A stretch of 64,000 bases of DNA from Carnegiea gigantea (taxonomy: Eukaryota > Streptophyta > Magnoliopsida > Caryophyllales > Cactaceae), in the NCBI GenBank assembly GCA_029747015.1, contig JAKOGI010002765.1, forward strand, positions 1 through 64,000, in the 5' to 3' direction. Position numbers and translations under genes: made by a program. The notes beneath the pieces are model-generated. The model made no database searches. It was given only the letters and a program-made list of their open reading frames with translations, and was not told where the DNA came from. Position 1 is the stretch's first letter, and each line of letters begins with the position of its first letter. Positions 44,595-54,669 of this stretch are shown here, one piece after another.

Positions 44595-45096
44595 GCAGGA
44601 CCGCTCAAAGCATGCCTAATCACAAGCATTTCTCCTTCATCGGGTCCCTTCTTTACTTCTTCTGGAGCCATGGTCATGAGAAGCTCCCTTTCACCTTCCT
44701 CCTCGTTCTCCATCATCTCCTCAAAAGAAGATTGGTATTTGGCCAAAGAGACTACTCTCTTGTTAGGGCACTCGGATGCATAGTTTTCAAGACCTTGACA
44801 TCGAAAACACCTTTTCCTGTCTACGGGGTTTAGGAGGCTGTTTTGACTGGGTTTGCGAGGCAGTAGATGGGGAGGTCTCGGGTTTGTTCTTGGGATAGAT
44901 TTTGAAGGGTCATAGGGTGGCTAAGATCGGGGGCTAGGCTTAGAAACCATTCCCTTGCCTTTGATTCTCTTTTATAACTCGACTTCGTGAGCTAAAACAC
45001 TCAACTCATCTAAGGAACTGTAAGGGTGTAATTCAATAACCTGAGCAATCTCCTCATTCGAACCACTCTGATGTATCTCCCCTTGCACTTGCCAAG
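44200..45096 (-). repeat. Left arm of inverted duplication (inner block)
   Basis: Reverse complement of 49018-49914: L 5' part, J Gag segment, and 25 bases of an H LTR end (45069-45093). The arm continues, beyond the later B2 insertion, at about 25989-28518. The inner breakpoint at 45093-45096 shows a CCAAG-type microhomology to the H leader. Confidence 0.85.
44595..45068 (-). pseudogene. J remnant: Gag knuckle segment, left copy
   Basis: Minus-strand Gag C-terminal region of an autonomous-type relative: ELHPYSSLDELSVLAHEVEL, a TAA, a Pro-rich linker, knuckle CFRCQGLENYASEC (the His of CCHC replaced by Asn), then VVSLAKYQSSFEEMMENEEE and GPDEGEMLVIRHALSGPA, where L interrupts it. It continues into the protease segment at 17508-17254. 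Confidence 0.8.
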
Positions 45097-45188
45097 CTTC
45101 CTTGCCCAAACACATCCCAAATACCAAGCTCACAAAACAGCCCAAAACACAACCCCCATAAAACTCAGCCGTGCCCAACCAGAAAGTT

Positions 45189-45298
45189 GGCACGGGCACA
45201 CCGTGCCATATACGCACGACCGTGCCCCCATTTCAGTCCAGACACCCATTGCCAGCAGCTCAGCACGGTCAGGCCGTGCCCCCTAACACGACCGTGCC
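45189..45298 (+). other. Paired GC hairpins in H1 leader
   Basis: Pairs 45189-45207 with 45214-45226, and 45263-45280 with 45287-45298, spaced about 73-74 bases, before the gag ATG at 45345. Confidence 0.75.
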
Positions 45299-45344
45299 AA
45301 CCTCTCCCCGTCCCAAAACACTCTTTCTCCATTCCAAAGCCAAA

Positions 45345-46202
45345 ATGTCTTCTAGCCTCACACCCAAGCAAGTGGCCGAGCAAGCCCTGAGGGAGAAAGC
45401 CGAGGTAGAAGCTCAACTAAAGTATCTCCAAAAGCAACTTGGGCAACTTATGGAAGAGAAGAGGAGAGGTTTATGGAGTTCAAAGGGCTCAAGCAAGCAT
45501 CAAGACTCGGATGACTCCGAGGGAAGCAACCCCATTAGTGACTCAAGTGAAGGGGAGCTTGCACCAAGGTCCCAACGACATCAAAGGTCCAGGGGACGAA
45601 GCTTTGGAGACTTTAAAGTCGACATTCCGGAGTTCGAAGGACAACTAGACCCGGACATCTTCCTTGATTGGCTTCAAACGGTGGAAAGGGTATTTGAATA
45701 CAAGGACATTCCGGAAGGCAAAAAGGTAAAGCTAGTAGCCTTGAAACTTCGTAAATATGCTTCCATATGGTGGTCTAATGTTGTGTCCAAGAGGGTGAGA
45801 AAGGGGAAAAGTAAGATAAAGACTTGGGAGCAAATGAAATCCAAACTTAAGGCCAAGTTCTTACCCCCACACTATCTTCAAGACAATTTCCTTAAACTCC
45901 ACCACCTCCGACAAGGTTCAAAGAGTGTAGAGGAGTACACTAGGGACTTTGAACAACTTCTTCTAAAGTGTGATTTGAGGGAAGATGATTCCCAAACCTT
46001 AATTCGTTACTTGAGTGGGCTTGATGAACAAATTGCTCATGTAGTAGAGTTACACCCCTACACCTCCCTTGATGAGTTGAGTACTTTAGCTCACAAGGTA
46101 GAAAAACAAAAGAAGCTCAAAGGCAAGAACCCCATCTCTAAGCCTACCCCACGGCCTTATGGCTTTCAAAAGCCCCCATTCACTCCTCAAAAATCTTATC
46201 CA
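45345..46202 (+). pseudogene. H1 Gag, truncated before the knuckle
   Basis: Starts MSSSLTPKQVAEQALREKAE. Coiled coil, Ser/Asp linker, capsid-like domain (DIPEFEGQLDPDIFLDWLQT, KYASIWWSNVVSKRVRKGKS, EEYTRDFEQLLLKCDL), and the beginning of the Pro-rich linker. At about 46202 it runs into LTR-derived sequence, so the CCHC knuckle, protease and RT are missing. The reading frame continues by chance to 46436. Confidence 0.82.
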
Positions 46203-46451
46203 CCCTCAAAATTCCTAGTGTTATATCTTGAGCTTGGCAACTCAAGTGGGTCTCTAGGTCTTCTTGATTCAACTAAGAAGGTGATTAAATTCTGTAACTT
46301 AGTTGAAGGAAGAAGATTTGCCCAAGTGTGCAAACCAAGGTGGGTTATCATCACCCTTGCTAGTCCACTTGATCTATCTTGGTTTTTGATTTTCTTTTCA
46401 TGTTTTCTACCCAAATGCATTCTTGATTCACTCTAGCAAATACTTGCCTTA
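46203..46451 (+). repeat. LTR-derived patch inside H1
   Basis: Reads like the R/U5 part of a related LTR: CAAAATTCCTAG, then a ...ATATCTTGAGCTTGGCAACTC form of the TATATCTTAGGTGTGGCAAC line in the H LTR (48815), and CTAGGTC. It joins Gag to RNase H and replaces everything between. I cannot assign it to a family in this window. Confidence 0.65.
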
Positions 46452-48188
46452 GTGAAGCTTGAATCCATCACCTACGATAAAGAGCTCTATGCAATAGTTC
46501 GAGCTTTGGAACATTGGAGGCACTACCTAGTGGGGGCCGAATTCATCTTGCGTTCGGACCATGAAGCCCTCAAATTCATTCAAGGACAACATAAGCTCAA
46601 TCCCCGCCATGCCAAGTGGGTTGAGTACCTCCAAGCATTCAACTTCATGATACATCACAAGGCCTGCAAGTTGAACAAGGGAACGGATGCGCTCTCAAGG
46701 AGATACTTTCTCCTTTCGGTCCTAGAATCCAAGGTACTTGGGTTTGAAATCGTGAAAGGGATGTATGCCAATGACGAGGACTTCAAGGAGATCTATGTCA
46801 AATGTGCCAACCATCCCTACGGCCTCTTCCATGTCCTAGAGGGGTTTCTTTTTAAGGGGACATGACTTTGCATACCCAAGTGTCGGTTTAGAGAGTTACT
46901 AATCCAAGAGCTTCATGGTGGTGCTCTATCCGGTCACTTTGGGGTAGAGAAGTTTTGTTTAATGCTCAAGGAGCATTATTATTGGCCGAAGATGGCTAAA
47001 GATGTAGAACACTTCATCAAAAGGTGCTCAATTTGTCACATGGCTAAGAGCTATGTCCTTCCCTACGGCCTCTACTCTCCTTTTCCCGTACCTTTAGCTC
47101 CATGGGAAGACATTAGCTTGGACTTCATCACAGGTTTGCCTCGCACTCAAAGAAGCAAGGACTCCATCATGGTGGTGGTGGACCGCTTCTCCAAAATGGC
47201 CCACTTTGCTCCTTGTCACACCACCCATCATGCCTCCCACATAGCCAATCTCTACTTCAAGGAGATTGTGAGACTTCATGGCATCCCCAAGAGCATGGTT
47301 TTGGATAGGGACACTAAGTTCCTTAGTCACTTTTGGCTCACACTTTGGAGAAAGATGGGGACACACCTCAAGTTTAGTACCACTTGTCACCCCTAAACCG
47401 ATGGCCAAACTGAGGTGACTAACCGGACTTTGGGAACCTTGCTTAGGGTACTCTTACCTCATGCGGAGTTTGCTTTCAATCGGGCACCAAGCAAAGCCAC
47501 CCACCTCTCTCCCTTCCAAGTGGTCTATGGATACAATCCAAAAACACCCTTGGACCTCACTCCTATTCCCATACCTAGCAAGTTTAGTTGGGAGGCCGAG
47601 AAAAGAGCCAAAGAGATCAAAGACCTTCATGCTCAAGTTCGGGAGAAGATTGAGAAGGCTAATGCCCAAGCCATGCATCAAGCCAACAAGCACAAGAGGG
47701 AGGGTCATTTTCAACTGGGGGACTTAGTGTGGATCCACTTGAGGAAGGAAAGGTTTCCAAGCAAACGCAAGTCCAAAAGCATGCCGAGATCGGATGGTCC
47801 CTTTGAGATATTGGAGAAGATCGGGCCTAATGCCTACAAGGTCAACTTGCTCGGTGAGTATGGGGTCCCTGCCACCTTCAATGTGGCTGACCTCAGTCCA
47901 TACCTCGAAGAGAATGAAGAAATCCCAAGTTTGAGGCCAAACTCCAACTCACTTGGGGAGGATGATGGGGACCATCCAATCACACCTCCCAAAACCATTA
48001 CCAATGATTCATCCCCTGCTAGGGAGTCCAAGGAGGCCAAAGAAGTTCATGCCTTAGTCAGAAATCATGTGCTCAAAGAAGAAAGTGAACTGCCCAGCTC
48101 ACACCATTTCTGGCCCGGTTTTGTTTCTCTATTGAAGCAAAATGTAGAAGGGGAAATTTCCTGCACGCACCACCACCTTGAAGTTTAA
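46452..48188 (+). pseudogene. H1 RNase H and integrase
   Basis: RNase H from TYDKELYAIVRALEHW (N-terminal Asp missing), HHKACKLNKGTDALSRR; integrase zinc domain ELHGGALSGHFG...CSICHMAKSY, SLDFITGLPRTQ, FLSHFWLTLWRKM, then TGA at 46863-46865 (Arg site) and TAA at 47394-47396 (Gln site, before TDGQTE). From 47397 it is open to 48188, with an 11-codon deletion ([12 protein letters not shown] has 11 more residues between). VLDRDT replaces VSDRDT at the second catalytic region. The C-terminal tail crosses into the LTR at 47963 and ends with FWPGFVSLLKQNVEGE and a His-rich end. Confidence 0.83.
47955..47962 (+). other. H1 polypurine tract
   Basis: GGGGAGGA before LTR start TGATGGGG. Confidence 0.8.
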
Positions 48189-49045
48189 GATCTCAGCTTT
48201 CCAACAAGACCTTTTGCAAAGCATTTGGAGCTTATTTGGGCAGTCAACCAAGCCAAAACCGAAGACAACACACTGCAGGGCGCAATCCAGCACAGCCTGA
48301 AATAAGGCAACGATTGGCTGACCTAATCAACTCCAACTTTTTTCAAACTTTAGGGTATGAAAAGGCATCTAAATATTTATCAAATCATGGCCCTAAAGTT
48401 GAGGTAAGGGACCAGCTTGTGCTTCTTTTATCCAGCCAAAGAAAGAGGGAAATGCCTTTAACCCGGGTAAAGAGGGAGGCCGGCTGCCTCCTTGGTTTTG
48501 GAGTGTACTCTTGTCCCCTTGGCAGGTTCAAGACCCCAAGCTGCTGCACATAGACTATTAGATGCTTGACACCTCAATCTTGAGATTAATTAAGCTAGTG
48601 AGGTGTCAAGGTTAGGCTAGATCACTTGTGTAATCAACTTGTACTTGTAATCTAGCCTAGGCTTAGTCATTTAGTCACATATCAGCTTGTTTGCAGCCCC
48701 TTTGGCCGAGTGAAGAGGTGTTGGGGCTATAAATTCCCCCTCTCTTCCTTTTGAAAGGGTCTTTTTGCCAACTTGAATACAAACTTGAGCTTTGTCTCTC
48801 TCAAATTCCTAGTTCTATATCTTAGGTGTGGCAACCTAAGTGGTGTCTAGGTCTCTTTATCTCAATTAGGTGGTGATTCTGTATCCTAATTGATCTAAGG
48901 AGATTGCCCAAGTGTCCAACAAGAGTGGCTCCCCTTGGATTATCTCTTGAAGGCACTTGTTCTATCAACTTGCTCTTCTTCTCATCCTCACACGCCTACT
49001 TTTCCTCCTTTCACCTCCTTGGCAAGTGCAAGGGAAGATACATCA
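47963..49045 (+). repeat. H1 3' LTR
   Basis: 1,083 bp, TGATGGGGACC...AAGATACATCA. Related to the G LTR at its coding start but different after it. Probable TATA box TATAAAT at 48728-48734. Confidence 0.87.
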
Positions 49046-49519
49046 GAGTGGTTCGAATGAGGAGATTGCTCAGGTTATTGAATTACACCCTTACAGTTCC
49101 TTAGATGAGTTGAGTGTTTTAGCTCACGAAGTCGAGTTATAAAAGAGAATCAAAGGCAAGGGAATGGTTTCTAAGCCTAGCCCCCGATCTTATCCACCCT
49201 ATGACCCTTCAAAATCTATCCCAAGAACAAACCCGAGACCTCCCCATCTACTGCCTCGCAAACCCAGTCAAAACAGCCTCCTAAACCCCGTAGACAGGAA
49301 AAGGTGTTTTCGATGTCAAGGCCTTGAAAACTATGCATCCGAGTGCCCTAACAAGAGAGTAGTCTCTTTGGCCAAATACCAATCTTCTTTTGAGGAGATG
49401 ATGGAGAACGAGGAGGAAGGTGAAAGGGAGCTTCTCATGACCATGGCTCCAGAAGAAGTAAAGAAGGGACCCGATGAAGGAGAAATGCTTGTGATTAGGC
49501 ATGCTTTGAGCAGTCCTGC
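49046..49519 (+). pseudogene. J remnant: Gag knuckle segment, right copy
   Basis: Same content as 44595-45068. It carries the same TAA (49139-49141) and the same knuckle with Asn for His (CFRCQGLENYASEC). One visible coding difference is HALSSPA here against HALSGPA on the left. It ends at CCTGC (49515-49519), the reverse of the L target site. Confidence 0.82.
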
Positions 49520-50386
49520 TGATGTATATTTTCAAGGGGATCATTTTCATTCTTTAAACTCAACTTCAAGGGAGGTAAGTATCAAACAAGTTCATGCATG
49601 GCAAGGCTCTTCTTTGGTTCCATTATTTGAATTTCATGACAAAAGACACTTTATGGAGTTTTATTTGAACTTCAAAGTGCCTTTTCCAAAGGGGTTTCCA
49701 AATGGGGATCGAGAGTGCAATGCATTTCAGAGGGAAAGAACCAAGTCTAGCTAATTTTGATTTCTGTCCAGTTTTGTGCAGCATGTATTCTAAGCTTTTC
49801 ATGCACTTAGACTGCTGCAAGTTTGCTTTTTAGAAAGCTCTTAAAGTCTACTTTGGGGTTACGTAATTTATTTCAAGTTAAGTCAAGCTCTAGTTGTCAA
49901 AATAAGGGATAGAAGCCAAAGTGTCAGGGCTGCCAGCATGTCCAGTTTATTTGCCCGGTTTTGAGGATTAAAATTCTTAAACCTCTAGAAGGTATAACCA
50001 GGATGCAGGAGGCCTAGATTGAAGTTTAAGAAGTTCTGTTTCCGATGAATCAAGATGCAAGTCATTTGGAGTTCATTTGGTTGGTCAAATAAAGCCCTAA
50101 AGTAAAACTGCCAGAATCCAGTCCAGTTTGGGCAGTTTGTACTCTTCGGCCCATATCTTTAAAACGGCTAATCCAAATGCAATGAAACAACTTCCTTTAG
50201 AAACTAGATTCTTCCAGCTTTCCAGGGAATCAAGAATTATCGAATTTGGATCACAAACCAGAGAGATATGCCCATTTGAATCTGGCCTTGCTGTAGGTGT
50301 GAATGCAACTAATGCAAAACGCGTATACATTGCATCTTCATGCTACAGCCCTTTGCTGCATTCTTCTCCCCACAAGCTGCATTCCC
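49520..50386 (+). repeat. L LTR, right inverted copy
   Basis: 867 bp of L, uninterrupted. It runs straight through the TTGGC site (in reverse GCCAA, near 49914) where B2 sits in the left copy. It ends at TTCCC (50382-50386), the target site of B3. Confidence 0.88.
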
Positions 50387-51549
50387 TGATGCATATTCCC
50401 ATATGTATCATTTTTATTTAAGGTTAACTTCCCAGAAGAAAAGTGTCAAACAAGAGCGTGCATGGGAACTCTCATATTTTCTCTTATTATGTGAGTTCAA
50501 GGACTTTAGACACCACGAAGAAGTCAAAGAAGTTGCAAAACTTTGCCGGAAATTGGCGTTCATGCCCGAAGAGGTAATGCCGCCTTCATCCCGAATTTTC
50601 CCGATTTTTGTGTGCACTTTTGGCCTAACTAAAGTGGTCCCACAACTTGAGGCTCCACATGGGTTTTAATTTTAAGATCTCAACTTTCAAACAAGCCCAA
50701 TTATGTTTAATTTGGACGTCGTTTGATTGGGCAAAATATCACTCAAAGATACGTTATACTGATCCAGTCCAGTCTGAGATAGGTGCATTGTTTGGGCCAT
50801 AACTTTTAAACCGCTTATCCAAATTGAGCAAATGAGCCCATTCTGGAAACTAGACTTCCAGGCTTTCTATCAAGCCCAAGAACGCGTGATTTGGCCGAGT
50901 ATTCTGGAAGTTATGCTCTGTTGAAGTTGAGGCAGCTGCAAGGATTAATTCTGGGAAGATGAAGAGTCTTCGGTTACATGTGATTGTGTGGCTGACATTG
51001 TGCACGTTTTTGGAGCCTTCTAGATTGGTGTAATCAGCTAAGAAATCCTAGAATATTCCTTGTAACATCCCCCACCCCTTTTATGATGTGTCTTTCCATT
51101 TATCTTAGTCTTTTCATTTTACTAGTTTTAATTGTTAGGAGTTATTTGAGTCCTTTTGTTGTCTTTGCTGAGCCTATATAAAGGGGGGGCGTGTGAGCAT
51201 TGTAGATCAGATTTCTAAGGCATTTTCAAGAGTAATTCAAGCACCTTTGAGAGTGATTCTCATTTGTGTCCCAAAAATTCCTAATTCTATATCTTAAATT
51301 TGGCTAATTCAAGTGGTGTTCTAGGTTCTCCTTCTTTTCTTTGGAGTGATTCCTCAGAAGAGTGAAGGGAATTAGCCAAAGACCAAGGTGTGTGTGGCTC
51401 CGGAAGGATTATCTCATACTCAAAGTCTTGCACTATCCATCTCTATCCTGTTTGGTGATATTCTTCATCTTTCCCATCTTTCTCTCTTTTCATTTTGCTT
51501 AGTTTGATTTGAGTTTGATTTGGATCACTTTCCACCCACATATACATCA
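50387..51549 (+). repeat. B3 5' LTR
   Basis: 1,163 bp, TGATGCATATTCCC...TATACATCA, with a TATA box at 51175-51182. Confidence 0.9.
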
Positions 51550-51638
51550 ATTCGTATCAGAGCCTAGGTTGTCTACTTGACCAAATTTCGAAACCCAAAC
51601 ACATCCACAAATCAGCCCCATACACATCAAGTCCTACC

Positions 51639-52168
51639 ATGAGTTCTAGCATGAGCATTAAAAGGGGTTCTAAGTGTCAAGGCTTTGGTCATGCACTCTC
51701 GGACTGCCCCAACAAGGAATTCATCACCTTGGCCGAATGGGAAGCAGCCATGAAGGAAGGAAAAAAAGTTAGCTATCCATTTGTCTTAAATGGAGATGGC
51801 CATTATCAAGAAAATAGTGACGTTAACTTTGATCTACCTCCCATCTTTGATGCCTATGATGAAGTAGATAATGAGATAAATTGGAGCCTACCTCCAAGAT
51901 TTGATGAGCATGACCCTAGCCCCATTCAACCTTCCCAAACCCCCAAACCACAAAAAGCCTTACAAAAGAACCTCTTCCTCACCTCTCTTCTCCCAACCGA
52001 GTCTAACTCTAGTTTTTATCCTCCCCTCACCCTCTTCTATATCTCTCTAGAGGTGATGCCCTGTGACCTCCTTCCCCAAAAGCTTCCATATTGTGAGCGT
52101 GACCCCTTTCTTGAGAGGCTTGCTAACCCTTTGAGTTTGAGGACAAACTCAAAACCACCCAGGGAGTA
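51639..52168 (+). CDS. B3 Gag-derived protein with CCHC knuckle
   Basis: ATG 51639, MSSSMSIKRGSKCQGFGHAL. The first Cys of the knuckle is Gly here (Cys in B1), so the zinc site is probably broken. The rest matches B1: FITLAEWEAAMKEGKK, acidic/Pro middle, LFYISLEVMPCDLLPQKLPY, ending at the PPT (52158-52168). The frame remains open through the truncated LTR and into H2 DNA to 52523, which is read-through and not part of the protein family. Confidence 0.62.
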
Positions 52169-52442
52169 TGATGCATATTCCCATATGCATCATTTTTATT
52201 TAAGGTTAACTTCCAAGAAGAAAAGTGTCAAACAAGAGCGTGCATGGGAACTCTTATATTTTCTCTTATTATGTGAGTTCAAGGACTTTAGACACCATGA
52301 AGAAGTCAAAGAAGTTGCAAAACTTTGCCGGAAATTGGCGTTCATACTCGAAGAGGTAATGCCGCCTTCATCCCGAATTTTCCCGATTTTTGTGTGCACT
52401 TTTGGCCTAACTAAAGTGGTCCCACAACTTGAGGCTCCACAT

Positions 52443-53267
52443 TATGCCAATGATGAGGACTTCAAGGAGATCTATGTCAAATGTGCCAACCATCCCTACG
52501 GCCTCTTCCATGTCCTAGACTAGAGGGGTTCCTCTTCAAGGGGTCACGGCTTTGCATACCCAAGTGTGGGTTTAGAGAGTTACTAATCCAAGAGCTTCAT
52601 GGTGGTACTCTATCCGGTCACTTTGGGGTAGAGAAGACTTGTTCAATGCTCAAGGAGCATTATTATTGGCCGAAGATGGCTAAAGATGTGGAGCACTTCA
52701 TCAAAAGGTGCTCAATTTGTCACATGCCTAAGAGCCATGTCCTTCCCCACAGCCTCTACTCTCCTTTGCCCGTACCTTTAGCTCCATGGGAAGACATTAG
52801 CTTGGACTTCATCACGGGTTTGCCTTGCACTCAAAGAAGCAAGGACTCCATCATGGTGGTGGTGGACCGCTTCTCCAAAATGGCCCACTTTGCTCCTTGT
52901 CACACCACCCATGATGCCTCCCCCATAGCCAATCTCTACTTCAAGGAGATTGTGAGACTTCATGGCATCCCCAACAGCATGGTTTCGGATAGGGACACTA
53001 AGTTCCTTAGTCACTTTTGGCTCACACTTTGGAGAAAGATGGGGACACACCTCAAGTTTAGTACCACTTGTCACCCCTAAACCGATGGCCAGACTGAGGT
53101 GGCTAACCGGACTTTGGGAACCTTGCTTAGGGTACTCTTACCTCATGCGGAGTTGGCTTTCAATCGGGCTCCAAGCAAAGCCACCCACCTCTCCCCCTTC
53201 CGAGTGGTCTATGGATACAATCCAAAAACACCCTTGGACCTCACTCCCATTCCCACCCCTAGCAAGT
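52443..53267 (+). pseudogene. H2: second H-type RNase H/integrase fragment
   Basis: Corresponds to 46764-47577 of H1. It begins YANDEDFKEIYVKCANHPYG without anything upstream. A ~5-base insertion near 52517 shifts the frame. Integrase is then open ([32 protein letters not shown]) up to TAA 53078-53080 at the same Gln site as H1, followed by the same 11-codon deletion. It is cut by E1 at 53267; a probable E1 target site is CAAGT (53263-53267). Confidence 0.83.
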
Positions 53268-54394
53268 TGATGGGGATCAGCCCCAAGGGGTTCTTCTAGC
53301 TCAAGAGGTCATAAAGGCTTTCCAAGGACTAGAAATCAATCAAAAGATGATCACTTGCATTCTACCGGGTTCATCCTGCGCATGGCCCGACTTTCTGACC
53401 TTGGTAACCTGATGTCCTGAGGCTTTAAAGCCAAACTTTTGGTGTTCCTGGAAATATGGGAGAGTTATCTGCCCAATAAATCAAGTTTCATCCCATTTGG
53501 ATGTCATTTGCCCACCCAAACCCTTTGTTAAAGCCCAACTGCCCAAACTGTTCTTCCAGGCCAGATTGTACCCGATTTTGGAAGCCCAATTTCCCTAACC
53601 TAAAGTACTCCTAACAACCTGGAATTTTGAAATCTAGATCCCTTTTTGAGTTGGATAAAAGGGTGGGAAAAGAAACCAGAGTCAAACGTGTCCCAAGGAG
53701 GCTAAAAGAGAGGAAACTTCTAAAGGTGCTTTTTGGCAGTCAGACTGCATCATCTCACTTGTTCTGCTTATAACTCCTGAACGGCTTCACCAACTAAGCT
53801 CTAAAAGTAGTCATATGAAAGAGCACTTTCTAAGCTTTCTATTAAGGTATGTTCGAGCCAATTTGGGTTAGTAGAAAGGGAGATATGGCTGCTGAAAGTT
53901 GACCCTGCAAAACTGGAAAGCTGCCAGCAACTGTCACCATCACCTTTTGTACTTTTCTTGCTTTTTGTGCTTCCCCTTTTGTCTTGGTCCGATTGGCTTG
54001 GTTTGTGCCCCTTGTAATCTGAATTTTGAGGCTCCCTCCTATATAAGGGGCCTTTAGGAATGTAAGAAGGCAGCTTGAATTTGAAATACAAAAGAAAGTG
54101 AGTGTTTACTCTCTCTTTGAAATTCCTAGTTGCTTTAGCTTGAATTGGCTAGTTCAAGTGGTGCTCTTCTAGGTTCCTCTTCTTGCTTATGGTGGTGATT
54201 TAATTCTGTATCCATAAGTGAAGGAGGAACAGCCCAACTTCTCTTCTAGGTGGCGCCATTGGCTTATCCTAGACAAGAGGGTTGCATTCTATCTTCCAAA
54301 ATCGGTTAGAGCTACTTGTTTTTGCTTGGTTTGGTTTTCATTCTTTCCCATCTTTTATCTTCATTCTTGGCATCACCTAGGCTACATACATCAT
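53268..54394 (+). repeat. E1 5' LTR
   Basis: 1,127 bp, TGATGGGGATCAGCCCC...CTACATACATCA. TATA box TATATAAG at 54040-54047. The first 48 codons after the border (to TGA at 53410-53412) are open and end WPDFLTLVT. Confidence 0.9.
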
Positions 54395-54397
54395 CTT

Positions 54398-54409
54398 GGT
54401 ATCAGAGCT
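54398..54409 (+). other. E1 primer-binding site (tRNA-iMet)
   Basis: TGGTATCAGAGC, three bases after the LTR. Confidence 0.92.
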
Positions 54410-54504
54410 TAGGCTACCCTCTTGGCCAAGCTTCCACCCTAAACACATTTCTCAAACACAAACCACAAAAACGGCCTTTCTTCACCCGCACTGGACAGCA
54501 TTTT

Positions 54505-54618
54505 GGCACGGCCTACCCGTGCTTAAGGGCACGACCGTGCCACTGTCTTTCCAGCCACTTTTCACCCTTTGACAGCAAGTTGGCACGGCCTACCCGTGCC
54601 TAAAGGCACGACCGTGCC
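54505..54618 (+). other. Paired GC hairpins in E1 leader
   Basis: Pair 1: 54505-54522 (GGCACGG-loop-CCCGTGC) and 54528-54541 (GGCACGACCGTGCC). Pair 2: 54582-54600 and 54605-54618, the same again 77 bases on. Gag starts at 54670. Confidence 0.78.
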
Positions 54619-54669
54619 ACCTCCTTTTCAGCCTATTTTCGTTCTTTTCGTTCACAAGGCTTACACGTA

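Larger units (their letters stand above)
45069..49045 (+). mobile_element. H1: rearranged CRM-like element, plus strand
   Basis: Leader, gag, a foreign LTR piece, RNase H, integrase and a 3' LTR. The 5' LTR and PBS are absent; in their place are 25 bases of the H LTR end in inverted orientation (45069-45093). The LTR right flank is GAGTG (49046-49050), and the inverted left copy reads CACTC. This shows that H once sat in J and was then caught in the inverted duplication. Confidence 0.85.
49021..52442 (+). repeat. Right arm of inverted duplication
   Basis: H LTR end, J, L and B3 in the reverse order and strand of the left arm (45096-44200, then 28518 down to ~25989). About 3.4 kb. It lacks B2, so the duplication came first. 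The outer end is at 52442, where a B LTR breaks off after GAGGCTCCACAT and joins H2 with only two shared bases (AT). Confidence 0.85.
50387..52442 (+). mobile_element. B3: inverted copy of B1, 3' LTR truncated
   Basis: 5' LTR 50387-51549, a mutated PBS at 51552-51563 (TCGTATCAGAGC), the Gag-knuckle interior, and a 3' LTR cut after 274 bases (52169-52442). The border TTCCC is the reverse complement of the B1 target site. Confidence 0.88.
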
